NCBI GenBank assembly: GCA_900404475.1
Contig: OUQQ01000096.1
Coordinates: 20,172-62,313 of the forward strand
Direction: 5' to 3'
Length of the DNA stretch: 42,142 nucleotides
Source of the DNA: Spongospora subterranea
Lineage: Eukaryota; Endomyxa; Phytomyxea; Plasmodiophorida; Plasmodiophoridae
Both the position numbers and the translations under genes were made by a program. Each line of letters begins with the position of its first letter. Positions within the stretch are counted from its first letter, which is position 1. Of this stretch, positions 33,801 through 42,142 are shown one piece after another. The notes under the pieces were generated by a model that made no database searches, was not told where the DNA came from, and saw nothing but the letters and a program-made list of their open reading frames with translations.

Positions 33801-35834
33801 GACCGCCTCGTCGAGCTCGATATCACAGGGAGCATTGTGGATATAGGTAATTGCCCGCCGTGCCTTGGAGCCCGTTCATGATCGATACGATGATCAATAC
33901 CTCCTGGTTTCGTTGCCAATGACCGGAGTTGCTCCAGATTGGCCCGAACCTCAGCGATGTTCTCCTCGAGACTCATGCGGATCCGCTGTTCAGAGTTGAG
34001 ATGATCTCTAGTCTTTGACAGTTCTGCTTGAGCCTCGCTGAGATGCATCTGAAGAATCACGGGGTCACATTCATCATTGTCCTGACTATTCAACAAATTG
34101 TTTATGATGATATCTGTGGCCGCAACCTCCCCTCGCTGATGTTGTCGTATTGCAACTTTCAAGCTTCGTACTGTTTCATCCAACGCCTCAACTTCATCGT
34201 GCAACCTCTCAATCTCAGCCTAACCAATATTCTCAACCCCATTTCTCAGGGCGAAATATAATTCGATTGACCATACCTCAGAATGTGCTTTAGCCTCCTC
34301 CAATGAATGAACGTAGCTCATGATCTGCTTACCCTTATCGGTGGGTTTCTTGACATCAGCTCCATTACCTTTTGGGGACATCCATTCTAAAGCTGCTGTT
34401 CCTCCTGTGAACGATGGATCAACTTGAAGCAATCGCGACTCCAGCTCGGCTATCCGTTTTTCATATACTGCATTGACCACCTCGTTATTGATGATAGAGT
34501 TATCGGTGATCGGTGAGTTATTATCGTCGAGCGGGCGACCTGATGTGATGAAAACCGAATTTCGGAAATGGTTTAACCGAGCTGACCGCAACGATTTCAT
34601 ATGGCGTGTTAAAATTTTCTTCTTGATAAACTGTTGATGACTCATGTATTCAAGCAGGTCTTGGCGCGATATTGAGACCTTATTCTCTTCATCGGCTGCC
34701 GATAATTCCCTAAAACCGTCACCACATTATTAATTTTCTGTCAAACGCCATTAAAATTCGATTTTACATCATAGAAAGGCGTCGCTCCTCGGCTTTCTCA
34801 TTGTCCCTCGAACGCTCTAGGATTCCCAGCATATCTGCTCGCAGATCGTCGCCGTTCGACGCCGAATGTTGCAACGACTGCAGCATATCGAATATGTTGG
34901 CGCGAAGCATTAGAAAATCATATTCGGTGATCGATGATGATGAGGCTTGGTCGTCAAATTCATCCTGGAGAAATGCTATGGTTGCCGTCAGACGAGTGAT
35001 CAACGCTCGAATCACTGTAAAAAAGTGGTGTCGCTTTGTTGTCAGCGCCTCCCACGTTTGTTTTTTGGTTAATGCAGAGGCAAAGAGCATGACATTAGCA
35101 TCATCCCCAAATTCACTGTGAAAGTAGGTCGCCAAGAAGTCGTTCAGACGCGCTGAGAACGCAGATGCCTCCAGCTTAGGAGGGGATTTGGTTGTGCTAG
35201 AAATTGGTTCCAGGTCAGGTTTTGTAGATGTTTCTTGTAGAGGTGTCACCTCAGTTGAAGGATCTGGCTCACATTCCATGACGGGCTCAATACGTATTGT
35301 TATTGAGTCCAACTGTTTTAATGTCGTCCGCGATAGCGAATCGTCATCATCATTAGCGACACCTTCAATTACTCTTCTCCTTCCTTGTTTCTTCTTCCTT
35401 TGTTTCCTTTGACTCGTTTTCGCTCTAACCGGTTCCCGCCCCCCATCGCCGCCTGCGATCCCATGGGTGATGGGATCCCCATTCTTTTCCGTCGCCTTGC
35501 TGTTAATGGCGAACCGTTCTTCCCCTTCACGAGATGCCCTGGTGCGCCTTTCGCGATTTCTACTCTGTAATGGTGACATCCTCCGCCCATCATGATCCCT
35601 TGATTTTGGTCTTGGCTTATCAGATGGTGCAGTCGGCTCCTTCACTGGGGTGTAAATCGGATCGCGAGCTGCCTGGAGAAGTTCATTCATGTTGGAATGC
35701 GTATTTTCGAGGACCGAGAAGACCGGATGAAGCTTGGAGACGTATTCTTTATCAGCATTGGGTAGAGCCGAGAGGCGTTCCAATCGCCTTAAGGACTCAT
35801 TTCCGGGTTGTGCCTCCAAGAAAGTCTGATTCAT
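30808..35834 (-). CDS. Very large coiled-coil / disordered protein
   Basis: A five-exon model (35834-34768, 34709-34277, 34219-33791, 33739-31722, 31654-30808; introns of 51-67 bp) gives 1597 residues in one frame from the ATG at 35834 (MNQTFLEAQPGNESLRR). I do not recognise the family. The first exon has a basic Lys/Arg-rich stretch (RKQRKKKQGRRRVIEG) and a helical region around RLNDFLATYFHSEFGDD. Exons 2-3 contain coiled coils (EAKAHSEAEIERLHDEVEAL). Exon 4 is long, acidic and low in complexity (DDPGDDDNGAGEMDWSSN). It carries a 10-residue tandem repeat and a C-terminal coil, ETVRKTLEESIIDLQHQIK. The last exon begins KLEKMLVWWRQRWETSKREK and then becomes Ser/Thr/Pro-rich. The composition suggests a scaffold or cytoskeleton-associated protein; no enzyme motif is visible. 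Confidence 0.8.
32513..32632 (-). repeat. 30-bp tandem repeat encoding a 10-residue unit
   Basis: Four consecutive 30-bp units (starting at 32513, 32543, 32573 and 32603) lie in frame in exon 4 of the large coiled-coil gene. Each encodes a variant of K-T-T-P-Q-x-x-x-x-Q. On the plus strand each unit starts TTGGGGTGTCGTCTTTTG or a close variant. A more degenerate unit may precede the first. The length of 30 bp keeps the frame, so copy number can change without breaking the gene. Confidence 0.85.
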
Positions 35835-36337
35835 ATAATGGTTGACTTGGATGGGCCAGTTAGATTTCAACAGTTTGGGGTTCTATTTGTACTGTCCCGT
35901 TGAAATATCTCCACCAAAATCATGGTACTTTTCCCGAATAGTTTCCAGACCAGATTACACTGTGCTCCACAAAAGCCAAACACATACCGACTCTGACAGT
36001 GAGCTGGGAGTCATGAGCGAGGAGGAAAATGAATCCGATAACCGAGTTATGTCCATGAATTGTCTAAGCCCAGGGCGTCTGAGGGTCAGGCAGATTTGGT
36101 GATTCTGTATAGTACTGAACGTCAAGAGACTCTACCTAATGATATTCAAAAGAGAGTGACGACGGACGATACGATAACTCCAAATTAGACCAAATCAGTA
36201 ACGCATGTTTATGAAACATTAACAATCCGCAGTCGAAATGAAATGGATTCGGAACGGGGTGGCGGTTTCTTTCTTTTTTTGTTGAGCTGTGAAAGTGGGA
36301 TTTCGTTAGAACATGTCACGGGATGCTGGATGGTATA

Positions 36338-36488
36338 GTACAGGCTGCATTACATCATAAATGATCGACGATCAGTCACAAGTTCAAGTCCAGCCCACCG
36401 ATTTCTCAACGAAGGGGCATGTCAGACTGGGCAGCGTTGTTGATACCAGTGACTGATCGTAGATCATATGATGTGATGCAGCCTGCAC
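36338..36488. repeat. Long imperfect inverted repeat (about 40-bp arms, 69-bp spacer)
   Basis: The left arm (36338-36379) and right arm (36449-36488) are reverse complements over about 40 bases with three substitutions and one 2-base gap. For example, the left arm ends gatcgacgatcagtcac and the right arm begins gtgactgatcgtagatc. The spacer is 69 bases. This could be a foldback or MITE-like element, or the template of a hairpin RNA. No obvious target-site duplication flanks it. Confidence 0.85.
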
Positions 36489-36969
36489 TGAATTCCCATA
36501 TTTGTCTCAACCTCATAAGCATCTTTCTGGACAGCTGTACAACGGTTTGGGTGATTCCAGCTGGCGGATACAAGAGACAGACATGTCAGCCAACGCCGCT
36601 TCTTGTTTCATACAGCGTCGAATATGGAGAGAGATATTGGGCTTCCTGCCAGCTTTTGATCAAACTGCAAAAACTGCTAGCAGCTGTACCGTTGCAAATG
36701 TTATGACCAGGGAATCGTGGATCCCCCATCACATTTGGCGTCAAAACGGTGTGCTAGGAAACCAAGGCTCGTCCTGGTGCCGCATGAAATTATTAGTAAC
36801 TGTTATTCACTTAAATAAACAAAAATTTCTATCAAGCAAAAAATTGAACGGGTATGAAACATTGGAGACGCTGGGATACAGCAGGTTTAACGTCGGAGAT
36901 CAATCTCGCCCCCTCATCGATGTCAAAGGATCATTGTGACCTTCTCTAGGACATTCCACAAGAAATCTC

Positions 36970-37054
36970 AGTTGCCGATCCATCAAGCGATACCCTTAGT
37001 ACCAGGAACGAGCGTAGTTGCCCATCCATCAGACAATACCCGCTGTATCAGGCA
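36970..37054. repeat. Diverged direct repeat, 46-bp period
   Basis: Two copies begin agttgccgatccatcaa (36970) and agttgcccatccatcag (37016). They stay similar for about 38 bases (ataccc..tagtaccagg versus ataccc..tgtatcagg). They lie about 200-280 bp upstream of the lipoate ligase start and may be a decayed tandem duplication or a repeated regulatory site. Confidence 0.6.
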
Positions 37055-37252
37055 ATAATACCCGATTTATGATTGAGGCCGCTCTGTGAAACTGTACTGT
37101 ACCTCAGTACACTCATATTGCGTCACGGATGGCGCCACCGCACCATGGTGATGGGCTCTCCAATCAACCCCCTGGTATAATCAGTGTCATTGCTTACTGC
37201 TTTTTCAATTGAAAAAATTCAGTTAAAAACGACGTAGGCATTGGAATTTATC

Positions 37253-38060
37253 ATGGCGCCGCGAATATCTATCATCGACTTAGGCTCGCAATGCATATTG
37301 CGACAGCTGCGTATCGAGGAAGCTCTTCATAGATACGGAAAGGGAAATTATGTCGTCTTAAACAGGGGTCCGGCAACCGAAAAGTCTATTGTTCTCGGCA
37401 CATCAAGTAAAATATCGGATCATGTTGAAGAAGATGCGGCCTATCGAGATAACGTTCGACTGATCAGAAGGTTTACTGGCGGCGGCACTGTATTTGTGGA
37501 CGCCGATACGATGATGGTTAGCTTCATTATGGGTGGAATAATTCATCCATCCCCCTTCCCCCGTGCTGTTATGGACTGGTCTAGGCTGTTCTATGATGAC
37601 GTTTTTCAGAAATGCTCCACATCAACGTTTTGCCTTGTACGTTTACAATTACTTTTCTGTAATCGTCAAACGTGCTAATATGGTTTAGCGCGATAACGAT
37701 TATTGTTTTGATGATCGCAAATTCGGTGGAAATGCTCAGACTATAAGTGGTGACCGATGGGTTCACCACACATCGTTTCTTTGGGATTTTCATCGTCCTT
37801 CAATGTCCAAATATCTGCACCAGCCGAGGAAGCAGCCACAATACAGAGAAAACCGGGATCACCATAGCTTCTTATGCGGAATGAAGGATCATGTCCCCGG
37901 AGGAATATCGTCATTTGCCAGTGCCCTTCATTCAACGCTTAACAAGTTTTTCGATGTGGAAGAAGACAGCTATGATTATATGCATGCGGTTCTTTTGCCA
38001 CATCGAAAATCAACGATTGTTATTGAACGGGATCACACATCGAAAGCTGCGTTAATGTGA
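37253..38060 (+). CDS. Lipoate-protein ligase (LplA/LPL family)
   Basis: The enzyme belongs to the BPL/LPL superfamily. It attaches lipoate, or an octanoyl/lipoyl adenylate-derived group, to a lysine of 2-oxoacid dehydrogenases or the glycine cleavage H protein, normally in mitochondria or plastids. Two exons (37253-37636 and 37689-38060; intron 52 bp) encode 251 residues. The N-terminus is typical (PRISIIDLGSQCILRQLRIE, aligning with the ILEQLHLEE region of plant-type ligases). The substrate loop is RRFTGGGTVFVD (Arg72-Gly78). The lysine motif DDRKFGGNAQ (Lys139) is created just after the intron. WVHHTSFLWDFH follows, then the usual RDHHSFLCGMKDHVP block. No clear targeting peptide is visible with this start. 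It converges with the deubiquitinase gene, only 40 bp between stop codons. Confidence 0.93.
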
Positions 38061-38100
38061 GAACCGAAACTATTCCTGCAACTTTGACAATATCATACAT

Positions 38101-40980
38101 TTATTTATTAATATTTGTCTCGTTTGGTCTATCGCCATCATCAGCTGTAGATAAATTTGCGCTATTGACATGGATTCCTTCATATATATTTTCGGAATTG
38201 CGTTCAATCGGGGGGCCACCGCCATATAACCGAACGAATTCCTTCCAAACGGGGTAACCTACTGGCCGGTAATGTCGAAGTGATACCAAATCAGGTTTTG
38301 GGGTGAGCCCATCAGCCTCCAAAAGAACCGAATTGTCTATACTACTAGGCAACGGTCCTGAAAAATAAGTGTTTGAGAAGTGAAACATGTTCGCTAAAGC
38401 CCGCATTACCTCCCTCCATGAAAACTCTCCAACTTTTTATCCATTGTTCTGAAACAAAATAAATGGGATGTGATAGTTGCGATTCATCATCCAACATTGA
38501 TATCCGACTGAGCAATTTCTTAATGACAGTTAACCGGTATAGGGCGCCATAATACCTGCTTTCAAGCTTCCTGCGACACTCCAAGCATTCACTACCGGTC
38601 TGAGACCGTCCATCGGCACTTGGATCAACAGTTAACATTGGTCCCCCACCAAACCTGCCATGAAGCGTCTGGCAAAGTATTATCAGCGCGCAGGATGTTC
38701 GTGCGCGGATATTACTTACGTCCCATGCTGTTCTGCTGATGGGAAGAGCTCTTGATTTTATCTGCTCGACAGGTAGTATCGTGCCATGTTCGCAATACAA
38801 ACTCCAATTGATAATAGGGCCAGGGTGTAGGAACAACTGCAACCATTTAGAGCAAGCCTCAATATTGAAACGTGTAAGCGCCTACTTCTGCTTTCTTTAA
38901 CCAATATAACGATAAAAATACTTGAGGAAGATCATCCTTCAAAAGTAGAGTTTGTTCAAAGAACTGGTCATTAGCCTTACGAGAAATTGATGACGTCTTA
39001 GTATAAATGAGAATATAAGCTTCTTGAGTCTTGACTGTGTCTTCTGAGACCTCAGTTACTTCCCGATCATCAAACTCGAACCATTTTCTCGATAAATGAT
39101 GTTTCGCATAGCTAAAAAGTAAAATAAGACACAAACGAAACACATTACGGTGAATATGCGAACTGACGCGACGTAATGACCTCCGTGTACAGAGCCCATG
39201 TGCTTTACAACAGATGTTAAGTCATAAATAAAGGACTCTGTCTGATGATTCGCGGGGGCGACATCTTGAGATGGAGCTTTCTTTACAAAAGACGACATAT
39301 CAAGTCCTCGTAATGGGAATTCAACGAAGGTATTCAACTTAGAACCCCAGTATGAATTATGAGCAAACCGTTTGATATGAAGTGACAAAATCTCAGGGCA
39401 TCTTCCAATGGAGAGGACCTTCGATGCATTAACTTTCTTATGACACTTATCGCAGTTATACTGATCAAGCCGAACCAAAGATTCCATTGAGCAGAATGAA
39501 TGTAAACATGTCTCTAAGCTAATTATAGATGTTCCCCAGCCAAAAGGTAGAAGCATGCTTAGCAGACTTGAACTCGATCCGAACCGGAAATCATTTTCTT
39601 GGTCCGATAATTTTTTCAACTGTTGCTTAGTTGGAATTTCTAAAGATAAATCCATGAAAGGGTCGTAAACCTCAGAAACATTTCCACATAACTCACACGA
39701 CACCTAGCAGAATTTGAGATGAAAGCAGACTAAACATGGATCCCAAATCACCTGAGACAAAAGCAATCCTTGGAACAGGTCCGTTACGAGCGAGACTTCT
39801 GTAGGACGACGTTTGACACCGTCAGAATGTTTTTTAGGCGGAATAAAAACTTTCATAGATTCATGCAGACTGTCAATCAAGGACCGGATAAATTCCTGTG
39901 TATCCTGTTGGTCATAGCCCCTGAAAACTGGGTTAATGACAGAAATGCTTTGAACAACATCTCGAGGGGCAAAAACTCGGTATTGCCCTTCCCAAATCTG
40001 CGCATTTGCGAAAATATGTAAATTTGCGATGCATTGAGATGAAGCATACCTTGCGCACAAGGTCTGCAAAATAGATGCGTAAGGTTTCGTGGTTCGACGT
40101 TCTGACCAGAAATTTGTTAACAAGCTAAAGTTTGCGATTTAAGTCCGAAAAATGGGTTCCTGATACAATCTGCATACATTCTTTTGGGCAAATACATCAA
40201 TAATTTGTGGAATGTGGATGAGTGCTTGAATTCCGGAATTCAGGAAACAAGTATTCCCCAAATTAACAAGCCCTGAGCGTCCGCCAGAGACATTGTTCGA
40301 AAAAATAAAGGAATCATCCTCTATACTTAAAGTCACTTCAGATAGCAGGCGGGATGCAGGGCATATACCAACGTATCCTTGCCTATTTTTAAATTCAGCG
40401 ATCGGATTTGGAAAGTTCCTTCCAACTGCTGAATCAGGCGATTGTGAACGCGAATTTGAGGTTTCGCAATTAGGTGTATCATCACTGGAAAAATTTGAAT
40501 CATTAGAAATCTACAATCTTGCTATATAACGGATCAAGCATGCACATGGAATCAATGCTTGAACGGCACTCTTACTCAATAAGAAAAACTTCCTTATCGC
40601 ATGAGTAGCACCACACTGCAGTAGATTGGAGGTTACAGCAGAGATTGTGCCCAGTAGCTTCAAAGTGAAGCAGCCCATGTCCCTGATGGTACCGGCCACA
40701 GCGAACAATATCATTAGGAGCACACTGAGTGGTTATTAATACAGGGAAAAAAGAAGCAATATTTTGTCGAATTCCCATACATGTAAGCATACTCTTAGCT
40801 CTGAACTAGGCATTGGTTTGTCGCAATCGATACACCTATAAAGTCCATCGGTGACATTGGCATCGCGAACCTGTGCATTGGTGGTTGAGCGTAATCAGGG
40901 ATTTCGACGCTAAGAACCTCAGACCTGAGCCAAGAACTGGAGCAATTCCGATCGAGTCGAAATGGGATTGGATTCGACAT
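38101..40980 (-). CDS. Ubiquitin carboxyl-terminal hydrolase, USP20/USP33 type
   Basis: This is a cysteine protease that removes ubiquitin. An eleven-exon model (40980-40918, 40870-40781, 40724-40576, 40484-40178, 40124-40050, 39997-39752, 39703-39168, 39111-38922, 38857-38720, 38668-38410, 38357-38101) gives 769 residues in one frame. Domains in order: a ZnF-UBP finger (YRCIDCDKP, VCLHCAPNDIVRCGRYHQGH, WCYSCDKEVF); the USP core with Cys box GLVNLGNTCFLNSGIQ, GYDQQDTQEF, a zinc ribbon (CELC, then CDKCHKK), His box HGGHYVAYA and FEFDDREVTEV; then two DUSP domains (FLHPGPIINWSLYCEHG with RFGGGPML, and WRVFMEGGPL with RLYGGGPPIE). ZnF-UBP, USP and double DUSP is the architecture of USP20/33. All catalytic residues are present. 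Introns are 47-91 bp. Confidence 0.95.
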
Positions 40981-41345
40981 GAGGGCAGCAATCCGTGCCC
41001 ATCTGACCCGGCCGGAAAGTGAAACCGGCGCCAGCTTCTATGCGGAATGCTCCGCACTTCCGAGTCTACACAAACTACAACCACGACTCCTAATCAGTGC
41101 TCAACAGGTTTTCTACACGTACGCACAACGCATGAGGCGCGCAGCCCCGCCATTGCACAAGTGTACAATCAGCACATGATGGGTTGGTGCTGGAAAAACA
41201 CAACTGCACAAACGACACTACAAAGCATAGTGTTTGAGATTCTGAAACTGAATTGGAGGATTTTTTTTTAGTTTGCGTCAGGGTATTTGAAGACGAAGAA
41301 AGTTACCTGGGAAAAACCACGATTTTCTCCATAGGTTCTCTTGCA

Positions 41346-41374
41346 TTTGACGGAGATTCCAAATCTCCGTCAAA
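41346..41374. repeat. Perfect 13-bp-stem hairpin
   Basis: TTTGACGGAGATT (41346-41358) and AATCTCCGTCAAA (41362-41374) are exact reverse complements around a 3-base loop (CCA). It lies 22 bp upstream of the ATG of the small coiled-coil gene. It could fold in that gene's leader RNA or act as a palindromic binding site. Confidence 0.9.
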
Positions 41375-41395
41375 CGGGTTGTCAGGGAGGGATTC

Positions 41396-41674
41396 ATGGG
41401 GCTGGACGAGCTAGAGCTAGAATGCAATACTCTACATCGCATTCGAAAGGAGCTATGCGACCAGCTCACAATTTTAGAGGTCGCCACGTGCAAGCTCTTT
41501 CATCACATAGAGCGTCTTATTTTTATGTAGGATGATGAAGCTCGTATAAGGAAAGCGATATCAAATTCCGTTGACGTGTCCCCGGATGCACCCCAAGAAA
41601 TTTTAGCTGCACAATTGGAAAGTGTCAGACAAGCAGTCAGCGACATTATAAAACTAACGAGCCAGTTATCATGA
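41396..41674 (+). CDS. Small coiled-coil protein
   Basis: Two exons (41396-41479 and 41531-41674) with a 51-bp intron (GTCGCC...TTATGTAG) encode 75 residues. The ATG gives MGLDELELECNTLHRIRKEL. After the intron comes DDEARIRKAISNSVDVSPDA, then a second helix, ILAAQLESVRQAVSDIIKL. Both halves have heptad-like spacing and the protein is acidic. I recognise no family; small helical subunits of this kind occur in kinetochore and trafficking complexes, but nothing ties it to one. The start is uncertain: an open stretch upstream (about 41272-41395) in another frame could be a further exon. Confidence 0.5.
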
Positions 41675-41886
41675 ATGATTTTATTCGCGTTGAATTTGTA
41701 TTGTTCTGTCAGTATAGATTTTTTTTCATTTCTTGTCGTTCTGTGTTTTTCCACGAATTTCTTAATTAAAACACTCTCTCTATATCTCAAATGCTAGAAA
41801 GACGATACTTGCTGTCTTAATTGTGTCTTTATGGTAAAGCCATGCGTTGGTCTGTTTTGTTCCTAGAGTACCGTATTTCACTATTT

Positions 41887-41937
41887 CTCGGTGTCCTGTA
41901 CCAGTCAAATGTGCTATCAAGAGCACAGGACACCGAG
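41887..41937. repeat. Inverted repeat, perfect 13-bp arms
   Basis: CTCGGTGTCCTGT (41887-41899) and ACAGGACACCGAG (41925-41937) are exact reverse complements with a 25-base spacer. The spacer itself contains a small inner stem, GTGCT/AGCAC. It lies about 210 bp past the small coiled-coil gene, in gene-free DNA. Confidence 0.9.
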
Positions 41938-41950
41938 CTATCAACCCTAG

Positions 41951-41974
41951 CTTGTCGGGAGTTTGCCCGACGAG
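41951..41974. repeat. Short hairpin next to the previous inverted repeat
   Basis: CTTGTCGGG (41951-41959) pairs with CCCGACGAG (41966-41974) through nine positions, one of them G-T, around a 6-base loop. With the preceding inverted repeat it forms a compact cluster of foldbacks, perhaps a structured 3' region or a small foldback element. Confidence 0.7.
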
Positions 41975-42081
41975 AAACCTGCGTTCTTACTGAATAGACA
42001 ATGTTGTGCTGAACAATTGAGCCACGAAATCTTCGATAGATTCTTCCCAGTCATCGTCACCTCATCCCTCATCTCCATACC

Positions 42082-42126
42082 TTAAGCGCTCTTTAATTCT
42101 TTCACCAGACTATACACCTCAGAATC
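42082..42126 (-). CDS. Possible C-terminal exon of a gene entering from the right edge
   Basis: A good acceptor (TTTTTGTAG, on this strand) ends at 42127. It is followed by 14 codons, DSEVYSLVKELKSA, and a stop at 42082. The motif is too short to identify. It would be the last exon of a minus-strand gene lying mostly outside the window. Confidence 0.3.
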   Translation of the reverse strand, partial: DSEVYSLVKELKSA

Positions 42127-42142
42127 CTACAAAAACTGTTCT

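Larger units (their letters stand above)
35835..37252. other. Divergent intergenic region with repeats, no supported gene
   Basis: This separates the start of the large coiled-coil gene (-) from the start of the lipoate ligase gene (+). Two overlapping plus-strand frames (36419-36706 and 36502-36939) show no motif and run across the inverted repeat, so I do not treat them as genes. The region holds a long imperfect inverted repeat and a pair of direct repeats, listed separately. Confidence 0.5.

Noticed and set aside
36014..36180. Tiny acidic protein starting MSEEENESDNRV
   Set aside because: Only about 29 codons to the first stop. A two-exon version reaches 38 codons with weak splice sites and no motif. 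It may be the leader of neighbouring transcripts.
36365..36405. tRNA-like box B (AGTTCAAGTCC)
   Set aside because: The five bases on either side of the would-be T loop do not pair, no acceptor stem can be formed, and the site overlaps an arm of the inverted repeat.
36419..36939. Two overlapping plus-strand open frames
   Set aside because: They share no family motif, run through the inverted repeat arm, and show none of the short-intron structure that marks genes here.

Overview
This is a stretch of nuclear genome from a eukaryotic microbe. No bacterial-style operons, Shine-Dalgarno sites or rRNA/tRNA genes are visible. The coding regions are split by many short GT-AG introns, mostly about 45-65 bp. 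Several gene models built by hand keep an open frame through 4 to 10 such introns, which is strong evidence for both the models and the intron size. The RPLP0 protein ends in FSLFD, as in plants and many SAR protists, rather than the FGLFD of animals and fungi. A PH-RCC1-FYVE (PRAF-like) protein and a plant-type lipoate ligase point the same way. I infer a compact protist genome outside animals and fungi. A rhizarian or other SAR lineage is possible but is not shown by the sequence.

Layout, left to right. ZPR1-like gene cut by the left edge (-). A 2 kb stretch without genes. RPLP0 (-). A large multi-exon glycine-rich protein of unknown function (-). A cyclic-nucleotide-type potassium channel (-). 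LSM4 (-). A decayed Ty3/gypsy integrase relic next to a broken partial copy of the following gene. An intact AlkZ-like DNA glycosylase-family gene (+). A coiled-coil protein (-). NSE4, the SMC5/6 kleisin (-). The PRAF-like gene (-). An ASNSD1-like asparagine-synthetase-family gene (-). A SCAF/Seb1/Nrd1-like CID-RRM protein (-). An M1AP-like meiotic protein (+). A weakly supported small gene and about 1.8 kb without a convincing gene. A 1597-residue coiled-coil/disordered protein (-). Intergenic DNA holding a long inverted repeat. A lipoate-protein ligase (+) converging on a USP20/33-type deubiquitinase (-). A small coiled-coil gene (+) and three hairpins near the right edge.

The genes do not form one pathway. 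Three concern genome maintenance or meiosis: the AlkZ-like glycosylase family member, NSE4 and the M1AP-like gene. Three concern RNA biology or translation: LSM4, the CID-RRM protein and RPLP0. The most notable items are the intron-bearing AlkZ-type gene with a QAQ motif (normally a bacterial family) with a decayed partial copy beside a retrotransposon relic, the M1AP-like gene in a protist, and the uncharacterised glycine-rich protein. All exon boundaries were inferred by eye from reading frame, splice dinucleotides and family conservation. None is confirmed by transcripts.
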